From positions 97,190 to 161,189 of the forward strand of contig NZ_BAABEY010000032.1 of assembly GCF_039540405.1 (NCBI RefSeq): a stretch of 64,000 nt of DNA, written 5' to 3'. The notes under the pieces were generated by a model. That model did not search any database and was not told where the DNA came from. It was given only the letters and a program-made list of their open reading frames with translations. Source of the stretch: Ravibacter arvi. Its GTDB lineage: Bacteria; Bacteroidota; Bacteroidia; Cytophagales; Spirosomataceae. The position numbers and the translations under genes are program-made. This document shows positions 45,370 to 53,833 of the stretch, piece after piece; position 1 is the first letter of the stretch, and every line of letters begins with the position of its first letter.

Positions 45370-48300
45370 ATGACGTTTGCAAGATCCTGCTCACTTTTTC
45401 TTTGCGCTTTCCTGATCGGCCTCAACAGCTGCGGTCCTCAAAAACCGGGCAACACGGACGTGGGGAAGCTTGGCGTAAACGAGGAAGTTTCCGAACACCT
45501 GCGCCGGTTCGAGGGCCGCGGAGCGCTGACCGACGAGTCTCAGCCGCTCAAACCGGAGGAAGCGCTTCAGAAGTTCAAAGTAACGCCGGAGCTGAAAATC
45601 GACCTGGTATTGGCCGAACCACGCATCTTCCAACCGGTAGAAATGAAGTTCGATCACAAAGGACGTCTCTGGGTAGTACAATATAACCAGTACCCCTACC
45701 CGAAAGGCTTGAAGATAGTCGGGGTAGACAATCACCTGCGGCTGCAGTTTGACAAAGTTCCTGCTCCGCCGCCCACAGACCAGAAAGGAGCAGACAGGAT
45801 CACTTTCTTCGAAGACAAGGACGGCGACGGCCACTACGAAAAATCCACTGACGCAATTACCGGGCTGAACATCACTACCAGCGTGCTGCCCGGAAAAGGG
45901 AAAATCTGGGTGCTCAGCCCCCCCTATTTACTGGCTTATCACGACCGCGACGATAACGGCATCCCGGAAGGCGATCCTGAAGTACACCTTTCCGGCTTCG
46001 GTCTGGAAGATACGCATGCAGTAGCCAACAGCCTTCGCTGGGGACCTGACGGCTGGATTTACGGCGCGCAGGGAAGCACGACAACGGCAAATATTTCTTC
46101 CAAAGTTTCTAAAAATGTCAAATTCAGCGGCCAGGCAATCTGGCGCTACCATCCCGTCAGCCAGGTCTTCGAAATCTATGGCGAAGGCGGCGGCAATACC
46201 TTCAACGTAGAAATAGACGCAAAAGGCAGGGTTTTCTCAGGAACGAACGGCTATGGAAGAGGGCCTTACTTCAAACAGGGTTCGTACTTCAAAAAAAGCT
46301 GGGGAAAGCACGGCCCGCTTACCAATCCCTATGCCTTCGGATACCTGGAAGACATGCCGCTTGAGGGAGAGAATACCCGGTTTACCCACGCGCTGATCCG
46401 CTATGAAGGCGGAAATTTCCCGGCGCGGTACAACGATCAGTTTATTGCGCTCAACCCGCTTCAGGGTAACCTTATGCTGACAGGAGTAGCCCCCAACGGT
46501 TCCTCTCTGAAAAACAAAGACATCGAAAAAATCGTGGATACCCCCGACCGGTGGTTCCGCCCGATTGACATCAAAACGGGTCCCGACGGCAATGTGTATT
46601 TCACCGACTGGTACGACAGCCGCCTTTCGCACGTAGATGCACGCGATACCTGGCACAAAACGTCCGGGCGTATCTACCGCCTCTCTCCCGCCGGGAAAAC
46701 GGCCGGGAAACAAAAGCCTGTAGACTACTCCAGGATGACCTCCAAATCACTTGCAGACCAGTTTTACAGCGCCAACCGGTGGATACGTTTTACCGCTGTG
46801 GAGGAGCTGGGTCAGCGGAACGACCGCTCGATAGCCCCCGTATTGCAGGCGCTCCTGAAGTCGGACACTACCACCATAGGACTGGAATGCCTCTGGACCC
46901 TGAACTGGATGGGCCTGTTCGATGAAAAAACCGCCCTCACCGCGTTGAATCACGCCGATCCGTTCGTGCGAGAATGGGGAGTACGGCTGATAGGTGACCG
47001 GCGGAATGCGTCACTCCGGGAGAAAGAGGCGCTGCTGCAGCTTGCTCAAAAAGAAAACAACCTGTCGGTTCGCAGCCAGCTGGCGGCCTCGGCCCGCAGG
47101 TTGCCTGCGGATCTATGTCTCGGCCTTGTCAAAAACCTGGCGATTTACCATGACGACGCTGCTGACCCCGACATTCCCCTCATGCTTTGGTGGGCGCTGG
47201 AGTCAAAAGCCGAGTCGGCCCGCGGCCCAATGGCGGCGTTGTTCCAGACCTCTGCCTTTCTTGAAAGACCCGTCACCGCCAACGTGCTGCTGGAACGGAT
47301 TATACAGCGCTACGCTATGCCAGGTGACGCAGAAAATTACGCCACATGCGAAAAAATTATCAACCAAAAGTTGACTGACGCCCAAAAGCTTCAGATGCTG
47401 GTGGGCCTGGAAGAGGGTCTGCGCGGCGTTCCGTTTGAAAATTTACCGGAAGGCATTAAAAAATCGCTTGCCCTTCTCAGGGCGGCGAAAGGCGAGCCGC
47501 CCCTCGCCGCCGGCCTCCGGCAGAAGTCCCCGGAAGCCGTAAAAAAAGCGCTTGAAGTCATTGCAGATCCCAAAAGCCCCGTTATCGACCGGCTCACTTA
47601 CGTTCGAATGATGGGTGAAAGCGACTTCCCCGAAAGCATACAGCCGCTGCTGCGCGTAGTATCAGCATCGTCGTCAAGCGAAGCATTGAAACAGGCCGCC
47701 TTGTCTACCCTGACCCGCTACGACAAGCAGGAAATCGGAGATCGCGTCGTGCGGCTGTACCCGGACTTCCTCAGGGGGGACCCCGACGTAAAACTGGCTT
47801 CGCTTTCATTGCTCACCAGCCGACCAGGCTGGGCCAAAGCTCTGCTAGCTGCTACCCAGGGCATCAAGAGCATCAAACCGGATGATCTGCCGATGGAAAT
47901 GGTCAACCGGATGAAACTCCTGAAAGATCCCCAGATAGAAAGTGAGCTCTATACAATTTGGCCCCAGGCGCGCGAAAGCAGCAGTTCCGAACGCGGTACA
48001 AGGATTGCCGCGGTACAGAAAATATTAAAAGATGGCCAGGGGAACGGCGTAAAAGGTAAAGAAGTATTTACAGTCCTTTGCGGTTCCTGCCACAAAATGG
48101 ATGGAGAAGGTGCGGATATCGGACCTGAGCTGACAGGTTATGACCGTCGCGATGTCAACTATTTCATCATGAATACTGTTGACCCGAATGCCGACATCCG
48201 TGAAGGGTACGCCACCTATACACTGAAGGCCAAAACCGGTCAAACCGTAGTAGGCAGGCTGCTCGAGCGCACCGCCCAAAGTGTGAAAATCAAACCCATG

Positions 48301-48447
48301 GCAGGCGAAGAGCAGACTTTCTCGATGCAGGAAGTAGAAGAACTGGAGCCGCTGCCGGTTTCATTAATGCCGGAAAGATTGCTGGATGCGCTAAGCGACC
48401 AGGAGGTCCGGGACCTGTTCCGCTTTATACAGGAAGGCGCACGATAG
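45370..48447 (+). CDS. PVC-type membrane dehydrogenase with HEAT repeats and cytochrome c domain
   Basis: A 1025-residue lipoprotein (signal LFLCAFLIGLNSC, Cys21), second member of the same family as the gene at 28647 but clearly different in sequence. N-terminal propeller domain (about 65-440) with FEDKDGDGHYEKS acidic loop and YFTDWYDSRLSHVDARD; helical HEAT-like part (about 455-870); haem motif CGSCH at 904-908, followed by a TIGR02603-type domain (GPELTGYDRRDVNYFI, VVGRLLERTAQSV). Transcribed divergently from the sigma gene. Probably oxidises an exported substrate and passes electrons on; substrate unknown. Confidence 0.9.
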   Translation: MTFARSCSLFLCAFLIGLNSCGPQKPGNTDVGKLGVNEEVSEHLRRFEGRGALTDESQPLKPEEALQKFKVTPELKIDLVLAEPRIFQPVEMKFDHKGRLWVVQYNQYPYPKGLKIVGVDNHLRLQFDKVPAPPPTDQKGADRITFFEDKDGDGHYEKSTDAITGLNITTSVLPGKGKIWVLSPPYLLAYHDRDDNGIPEGDPEVHLSGFGLEDTHAVANSLRWGPDGWIYGAQGSTTTANISSKVSKNVKFSGQAIWRYHPVSQVFEIYGEGGGNTFNVEIDAKGRVFSGTNGYGRGPYFKQGSYFKKSWGKHGPLTNPYAFGYLEDMPLEGENTRFTHALIRYEGGNFPARYNDQFIALNPLQGNLMLTGVAPNGSSLKNKDIEKIVDTPDRWFRPIDIKTGPDGNVYFTDWYDSRLSHVDARDTWHKTSGRIYRLSPAGKTAGKQKPVDYSRMTSKSLADQFYSANRWIRFTAVEELGQRNDRSIAPVLQALLKSDTTTIGLECLWTLNWMGLFDEKTALTALNHADPFVREWGVRLIGDRRNASLREKEALLQLAQKENNLSVRSQLAASARRLPADLCLGLVKNLAIYHDDAADPDIPLMLWWALESKAESARGPMAALFQTSAFLERPVTANVLLERIIQRYAMPGDAENYATCEKIINQKLTDAQKLQMLVGLEEGLRGVPFENLPEGIKKSLALLRAAKGEPPLAAGLRQKSPEAVKKALEVIADPKSPVIDRLTYVRMMGESDFPESIQPLLRVVSASSSSEALKQAALSTLTRYDKQEIGDRVVRLYPDFLRGDPDVKLASLSLLTSRPGWAKALLAATQGIKSIKPDDLPMEMVNRMKLLKDPQIESELYTIWPQARESSSSERGTRIAAVQKILKDGQGNGVKGKEVFTVLCGSCHKMDGEGADIGPELTGYDRRDVNYFIMNTVDPNADIREGYATYTLKAKTGQTVVGRLLERTAQSVKIKPMAGEEQTFSMQEVEELEPLPVSLMPERLLDALSDQEVRDLFRFIQEGAR

Positions 48448-48507
48448 GTATGAGGTGTGAGGTATGAGCTCACCCCTCACACCTCACCCCTCACACCCCA
48501 TACCCAC
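48447..48507. repeat. Heptamer repeat hairpin, copy 3
   Basis: Directly after the dehydrogenase TAG stop: GGTATGA GGTGTGA GGTATGA, then the inverted form CTCACCCCTCACACC and so on, to about 48507. Arms match at about 19 of 22 positions. It ends just before the ATG of the next gene at 48515. Confidence 0.75.
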
Positions 48508-48514
48508 CCTACCA

Positions 48515-50830
48515 ATGAAACAAATCCTGAAAATATCGGTTATTGCCTTCCTGTTGTCGATACACTCGTTTTTTGGGGTACGGGGTCAGGATGTATTTAT
48601 TCGTGACCATCTGAAAGGACGCGACCTGGATTGGCGGGGAGACCTGTCCAACCGGATGGTGACGCAAATCGACACCTTTCTTTCCCGGAAGACAGAATTG
48701 ACGCGGCGGGAGCGGCAAGAGCGGTGGCTGACCGCAATGAAGGGAAATGAACTTTCCAGGCACCTGGAAGTTAGTCGCGGGCAGCTCAAGAAAATCTGGG
48801 GAATGACCGGCATGCGAAAAAAACCGCACCTGGAAATTGAAACAGCGCCTGCGACGCTGAAACAGGTACGGGTAACCGCCGGCGACATTGATATTTTCCC
48901 GGTAACGCTGCAAGTCACTGAGGGGCTGGAAATGAAGGGACTTTTGCTCCGGCCTAAAGCCATAAAGGCCAGGGTGGTGATGGTCCCCGACGCCGATCAG
49001 ACACCGGAAGAACTGGCGGGCATTCCTGCCGGTGGAGGTGCCGCCCCTGCTTTGCAGCTTGCGAGGCAGGGTGTGCAGGTGCTGGTGCCGGCTTTGATCT
49101 CCAGGAAACAAGTGCTTTCCGGCAGCCCTTCACTCGGAATTTACACCAACCAACCACACCGCGAATGGTTGTACCGGCAGAGCTTTGACCTTGGTCGTCA
49201 TGTAATCGGCTATGAATTACAGAAAATTGCGGCCTGTATCGATTGGTTTGAACTTGAAAATGAGCGGCTCCAAGCCCCGAAACCAATTGCCATTGCCGGG
49301 TATGGAGAGGGAGGTATGCTCGCTCTTTTTACCGCTGCAGTTGACACCAGGCTATCCGGGGCGTTGATCAGCGGCTATCTTGAGAAGTCGGAATCTCTCT
49401 GGCAAAGGCCCATTTACCGGAATCTTCACGGAAATCTGCGGGTTGCCGGAAACGCCGAACTACTCGCCTTGTCGTCACATGCAAAAACGGTGATCGAATA
49501 CACGGAAGGTCCGCTGGTGACCCATCCGGCACCGGTAGAGGGGCGGCGTGGCGGAGCCGCGCCCGGTGTCATCACAACGCCCCCGCTTAGCGAACTGAAC
49601 GAGGAAATTGCGCAGGCTGTAAGTTATGGCGCACAGGCGGTCAAATTGGTCACCAATGACGGAAAACCTTTCCAAAAGGCTTTTTCGACACAAGCTCTGA
49701 AAGAACTTGCCGATGTGCTCCGGCTGGGTGCGCCCTCCCGGATACCTGAAATACAACACCCCGGGTATTGGGTCGAATCCGGAGCGCGCGAAAAAACGCT
49801 GTTCCTGCAAATGGAAAATATCTCGCAACAGACGCTTGACACTTGCGAAAAAAACAGGAACCGGTCATTTTGGTCCGGCATCCGGCATCATCCCGAACGG
49901 GACATCGCTTTTAAATCGGACCAGAGGGAGCGGCTTCACCAGTTAATCGGCAAAATAAATGACCCGCTGCTTGCTCCCTCGCCACGCGTCAGGCTACTGG
50001 AAAGCAACGATAAGTGGCGGCAATATGAAGTCGTACTGGATGTTTGGGAAGGTGTTTTTACCTGGGGAATCCTGACGGTTCCGGTTTCTGCCGGAGAGGG
50101 CGCCCCCCTTCCGGCGGTGGTGTGCCAGCATGGCCTTGAGGGCTTGCCCCGCGACATGATCACACGAGATCCTGCAGACCGCCTGTCAGGCGTTTACAAG
50201 GCGGTAGCCCTGGGACTTGCGGAACGCGGCTACGTCACTTTCGCTCCGCATAATCCTTACCGCGGCGAGCACCTTTTCAGGACATTGCAGCGAAAAGCCA
50301 ATCCCATCGGCCTCTCTCTTTTTTCGGTCATCGCCGGCCAGCATCAGCAGATAGTCAATTGGCTGGGCTCCCTTTCCTTTATTGACAACAAAAATATTGG
50401 CTTCTACGGCCTCTCCTACGGGGGTAAAACCGCCATGCGAATCCCCGCCCTCGTAGAAGGATACGCGCTTTCAATATGTTCAGGCGACTTTAACGAATGG
50501 ATCCGGAAAGTGTCCACTACCAGGGCGCCGTTCAGCTACCAGTTCACCAAGGAATATGAAATTTACGAATGGGACCTGGGGAATCAGTTCAATTACGCCG
50601 AAATGGCTGCGCTTATTGCACCGCGTCCTTTTATGGTGGAGTATGGCTACAAAGACGGGATCGGGACAGCGGAATGGATCGGCTACGAGTTCGGGAAAGT
50701 GAGAAAGCACTATGACATTTCCGGCCTGGGCGACCGCCTCGACATAGATTTATTCAACGGCGTCCATGAAATCAATGCCGTGAAAACCTATCCCTTTCTG
50801 GATCGTCATCTAAAAAAACAAAAGCCGTGA
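48515..50830 (+). CDS. Exported two-domain alpha/beta hydrolase (acetyl-xylan-esterase/dienelactone hydrolase-like)
   Basis: A 771-residue protein with signal peptide from the ATG at 48515 (MKQILKISVIAFLLSIHSFF); the longer frame reads through repeat DNA and is rejected. It has two alpha/beta hydrolase domains. In the first (about 120-350) the nucleophile elbow reads GYGEGG with Glu265 at the serine position. In the second (about 540-770) GLSYGG gives Ser634 and NGVHEIN gives His751, so only this half looks catalytic. Between them is a linker with a variable region. An esterase/hydrolase acting in the periplasm is likely. Confidence 0.82.
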   Translation: MKQILKISVIAFLLSIHSFFGVRGQDVFIRDHLKGRDLDWRGDLSNRMVTQIDTFLSRKTELTRRERQERWLTAMKGNELSRHLEVSRGQLKKIWGMTGMRKKPHLEIETAPATLKQVRVTAGDIDIFPVTLQVTEGLEMKGLLLRPKAIKARVVMVPDADQTPEELAGIPAGGGAAPALQLARQGVQVLVPALISRKQVLSGSPSLGIYTNQPHREWLYRQSFDLGRHVIGYELQKIAACIDWFELENERLQAPKPIAIAGYGEGGMLALFTAAVDTRLSGALISGYLEKSESLWQRPIYRNLHGNLRVAGNAELLALSSHAKTVIEYTEGPLVTHPAPVEGRRGGAAPGVITTPPLSELNEEIAQAVSYGAQAVKLVTNDGKPFQKAFSTQALKELADVLRLGAPSRIPEIQHPGYWVESGAREKTLFLQMENISQQTLDTCEKNRNRSFWSGIRHHPERDIAFKSDQRERLHQLIGKINDPLLAPSPRVRLLESNDKWRQYEVVLDVWEGVFTWGILTVPVSAGEGAPLPAVVCQHGLEGLPRDMITRDPADRLSGVYKAVALGLAERGYVTFAPHNPYRGEHLFRTLQRKANPIGLSLFSVIAGQHQQIVNWLGSLSFIDNKNIGFYGLSYGGKTAMRIPALVEGYALSICSGDFNEWIRKVSTTRAPFSYQFTKEYEIYEWDLGNQFNYAEMAALIAPRPFMVEYGYKDGIGTAEWIGYEFGKVRKHYDISGLGDRLDIDLFNGVHEINAVKTYPFLDRHLKKQKP

Positions 50831-51190
50831 TCGGCAAATCACCGCAAATGATATCGAATACAGCTGTGATCCGGCTTCAGCACCGGCCCCTGCTGCCCAA
50901 CCGGTAACCCGGGTTTACATTTAACGGTTAGCCCGGGGAGCGTCGTAACCGGTAACCTGATCGCCCGCCCGGATAAAAAAAAGGAAATTGTGAGTATGAA
51001 GGGCGATTCCCGCGGTTCTTATGTCAGGGACAACCTTGTCCGAGATTAACCTATCCCTCCGTCGAACCTGCCTCTGTATTTGTGGTTTCGCGGAAAGAAC
51101 CGTTCTCTTACGCCGGTACAAGGAATAGAAGTATATTTGTTTTCCGCCCAGCGACGCTGTGCGATTATATCGACCACGTTAGTACTACTC
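50831..51190. other. Gene-free region before the enolase-superfamily gene
   Basis: 360 bases without a recognisable gene. It contains two direct copies of AACCGGTAACC (50899-50909 and 50947-50957) separated by GC-rich sequence with CCCGGG. A long frame starting at 51080 extends the next gene upstream but runs through its likely promoter, so it is not considered coding. Confidence 0.5.
51108..51139 (+). promoter_or_regulatory. Candidate promoter of the enolase-superfamily gene
   Basis: TATATTTG (51132-51139) matches the Bacteroidota -7 consensus TAnnTTTG; TTA (51108-51110), 21 bases upstream, resembles the -33 TTG. The ATG at 51191 lies 51 bases downstream. Confidence 0.45.
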
Positions 51191-52633
51191 ATGAAAAATC
51201 TGAATCGTCGCAATTTTGTCAGACTCTCCGGGGCGCTCGGGGGAATTAGCTTTTTAGGCGCCGCTCAGGGTTGTGCCCCCGAGCAAAAGCAAGCGGATGA
51301 AACAACATCGGACAAACCGGCAATAGACAAACCTGTGATGAAAGGGAAAATCAAGATCAAGGAAGTAAGCTCAACCTTTGAAAGAGAGCCGTTACATCCC
51401 TACCGGTTCAAAGGAAGCGCCGTTACAGAAGCCTGGCAGGCACTGGCGTTGCTGGAAAGTGAATCCGGTCACCGGAAAATAGGTGTCGGTACACAAAGCG
51501 TATTATGGTCTGACGCAAGCGTTTTCTTCGAACACTCCGAAACCGGTGGGAACGCACTGATGTACGCCCTGACCACCCAGGCTTTGCGCATGATGAAGGG
51601 CTTGTCGTTCAACGACCCGATTGAGCTGCTGGATTATATTTTCCCCGAGGTATGGGAATACGGCAAGAAAATAACCGGTCACGAGAACCTCCGGAAAACA
51701 TTTGCGCTCAATGCTTTGGTGGCAGTCGATAACGCCGCCTGGTTGCTTTACGCCGCCGAGAACAATATCAATTCTTTCGACGACCTTATTCCGACAGCAT
51801 TCAAAGAAGGACTCTCCAACCGGAACAGCAAGGTGGCGGGTATCCCGTCTTTTGCCACCGGAACGCCGGTTGAAAAAATCAAAAAGGCCGCTGATGAAGG
51901 ATATTTCATCATGAAGCTGAAGACCGGTTCCCCCGGGACCCAGGCAGAAATGCTGGAAAAAGACAAAGCGTTTCTAACCGGAGTACATAAGGAAATCGGT
52001 CATTATGAAACGCCGTACACTGAAAATGGCAAGATCCCTTATTACTTCGATGCCAACGGCCGCTACGAGAAGAAAGAAACCCTTCAGCGCTTCCTGGATC
52101 ACGCCAAGGCAATCGGCGCGTTTGACCAGCTTGCCGTCATAGAAGAACCATTCGATGAAAGCAACGAGGAATTTGTCGGCGATCTTGGCGTGCGTGTAGC
52201 TGCTGACGAAAGCGCTCACACGGTAGAAGACGCAGCACACCGCATTGAACTCGGCTACAGCGCCATTGCGGTGAAGGCCATTGCCAAAACCCTGAGTATG
52301 ACGATGAAAATCGCGCAGCTCGCCTACGAAAAGAAGATCCCCTGTTTCTGTGCAGATTTAACGGTGAACCCGATCCTGGTTGAATGGAACAAAAACGTGG
52401 CAGCACGCCTTCCGGCCTTCCCGGGTATGAGCACCGGTCTGCAGGAAGCCAACGGGCGGCAATACTATAAGAACTGGGCCAAGATGGCTTCATTCCACCC
52501 CTACCCCAACGCAGGCTGGGTAAACCCCAAAAAGGGTGTATTTGAAACCGACGCCGACTACTACCAGAAAAGCGGTGGTATATTCGAGCCGGTGAAGCAT
52601 TATGAAGAGTTGTTTAAGAAGGTGGAGGAGTAG
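51191..52633 (+). CDS. Exported enolase-superfamily (mandelate racemase/muconate lactonising) lipoprotein
   Basis: 480 residues from the ATG at 51191. The N-terminus MKNLNRRNFVRLSGALGG is a Tat signal ending in a lipobox (AAQGC, Cys28), unusual for this mostly cytoplasmic superfamily. The barrel shows the KxK base motif IMKLKTG (Lys242, Lys244), metal ligands Asp287 (YFDANG), Glu318/319 (VIEEPF) and Asp339/Glu340 (AADES), and Lys362 in AVKAIAK on the opposite face. This suits acid-sugar dehydration or epimerisation. It lies downstream of the hydrolase with its own likely promoter. Substrate unknown. Confidence 0.85.
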   Translation: MKNLNRRNFVRLSGALGGISFLGAAQGCAPEQKQADETTSDKPAIDKPVMKGKIKIKEVSSTFEREPLHPYRFKGSAVTEAWQALALLESESGHRKIGVGTQSVLWSDASVFFEHSETGGNALMYALTTQALRMMKGLSFNDPIELLDYIFPEVWEYGKKITGHENLRKTFALNALVAVDNAAWLLYAAENNINSFDDLIPTAFKEGLSNRNSKVAGIPSFATGTPVEKIKKAADEGYFIMKLKTGSPGTQAEMLEKDKAFLTGVHKEIGHYETPYTENGKIPYYFDANGRYEKKETLQRFLDHAKAIGAFDQLAVIEEPFDESNEEFVGDLGVRVAADESAHTVEDAAHRIELGYSAIAVKAIAKTLSMTMKIAQLAYEKKIPCFCADLTVNPILVEWNKNVAARLPAFPGMSTGLQEANGRQYYKNWAKMASFHPYPNAGWVNPKKGVFETDADYYQKSGGIFEPVKHYEELFKKVEE

Positions 52634-52680
52634 GGGTGAGGGATGAGGTGTGAGGTGTGAGGTGTGAGGTATGAGGGGTA
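52634..52680 (+). repeat. Heptamer repeat array, copy 4
   Basis: Begins at the TAG stop of the enolase-type gene: about six tandem 7-mers (GGTGAGG, GATGAGG, TGTGAGG three times, TATGAGG). There is no inverted arm; a terminator follows. Confidence 0.75.
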
Positions 52681-52686
52681 GTAAGT

Positions 52687-52729
52687 GCAAAAAAGGGCCT
52701 GTTTCGCTGAGGAACGGGCCCTTTTTTGC
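52687..52729. terminator. Strong bidirectional intrinsic terminator
   Basis: 17-base arms GCAAAAAAGGGCCTGTT (52687-52703) and AACGGGCCCTTTTTTGC (52713-52729), one G-U pair, loop of 9. It has T-runs on both strands and separates the convergent enolase-type and DUF1735 genes. Confidence 0.92.
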
Positions 52730-52787
52730 ATATTGTTTGCGGCTAACATGTGGTTCAGGATTTCGCCTGTTTCCACTTTTCTTAAAT

Positions 52788-53819
52788 CTAGTTATTTCTG
52801 TTCACAACCGGGTTATACAATTCCATCACAACTGCGCGGTCACGAACTACCAATTCGTCTTTGGCTTCGTAAATATTCACTTTGTCCGAGACCTTGTATT
52901 CCAACGTAATCCCGTTGCGTTTCTTGTTGCCCCACTCGAAGGCCCCCTTTTTAAATTGTCCCGTGCCGGTAATGACGTAATTGGTGTCGGCAGAGGTAAC
53001 GGTACACTGGTCTCCGTTGAAGGACAGCAGCATTTTTATCTCGCCCGACATCACTTTCGACTGAAGGTGCGTGGTAAACTCTACCTGGTGGCGGGCGGTT
53101 GTTTTCAGGAGCTTTACATCGTTGATTTCGGTATAGGCCTTCTTATAAGTCTGCTCGTCCAGGCGGTTGCCTGCTGCATCGGAAGTATTGGCCTGGCCGT
53201 AATGGAAATAATTGCCGTGAAACTCGTTGATGTACTTTACTGCGAACATCGTAAAATCTTTGGGGACTTTGATCCAGTCAGAAGTTATCCGGCGATCGGG
53301 GTTGGTCCGTCCGGCACTGCCTGCCAGGATCGAATCCACGTCGTTGGATCCCGTCAGCACCAGGGGGACCACATACCCGAGGGTAATGGATTTGGGGTCA
53401 TCGAAAAACGCATCCGTCAACTGCACTTCCACGCCGCCGTTGATTTTCCCGCCGGGTATGACAATCGTGCCCGGAGAGCTGAGGCTGTAGTACCCCGCAG
53501 GAAGTGGCTGTATGGCGGCTCCTGCCGCGCCGAACGATACGTTGTTACAAAGCGATTCGTCCACGCTGAAAGTGAAGGACCGGTCTCTTTCATTTTCATA
53601 CACCCCGCCCATAGTCGCCGAAATGACGAATTTATGAGCATTGTCGTTCGTATTGTCATAAATATCCTCACCGAGGATCAGTGTTCTGACCGGATATTGG
53701 TAGGGAAAATACCCGGTCGTATAGTCAAAATCCGGGTGGTCAATCTCTGCATTTTTACAGCCGTGGAGTACGGCGATGACAACCAATGCGCTGAATAATC
53801 GCTGCGTATAACCTTTCAT
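52788..53819 (-). CDS. BT_3987/DUF1735-domain surface lipoprotein
   Basis: A 343-residue lipoprotein, ATG 53819 (MKGYTQRLFSALVVIAVLHG, lipobox Cys about 21). The N-terminal beta-sandwich (about 30-150) has GYFPYQYPVRTLILGED and ISATMGGVYENERDRSFTFSV typical of DUF1735; a second beta-rich domain covers about 180-343. Such proteins sit on the cell surface in SusCD loci and are thought to bind glycans. Last gene of the SusC-SusD-SusC-SusD operon, overlapping none, 14 bases after susD. Confidence 0.85.
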   Translation of the reverse strand: MKGYTQRLFSALVVIAVLHGCKNAEIDHPDFDYTTGYFPYQYPVRTLILGEDIYDNTNDNAHKFVISATMGGVYENERDRSFTFSVDESLCNNVSFGAAGAAIQPLPAGYYSLSSPGTIVIPGGKINGGVEVQLTDAFFDDPKSITLGYVVPLVLTGSNDVDSILAGSAGRTNPDRRITSDWIKVPKDFTMFAVKYINEFHGNYFHYGQANTSDAAGNRLDEQTYKKAYTEINDVKLLKTTARHQVEFTTHLQSKVMSGEIKMLLSFNGDQCTVTSADTNYVITGTGQFKKGAFEWGNKKRNGITLEYKVSDKVNIYEAKDELVVRDRAVVMELYNPVVNRNN

Positions 53820-53833
53820 GGTAGTTCGTGTTA

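Noticed and set aside
50899..50957. Paired AACCGGTAACC copies as an insertion-sequence target duplication or attachment site
   Set aside because: Only about 37 bases lie between them, with no element, integrase or tRNA; kept only as a direct repeat.
52634..52680. Repeat array as a CRISPR
   Set aside because: Period is 7 bases with no spacers, and no cas genes are nearby.
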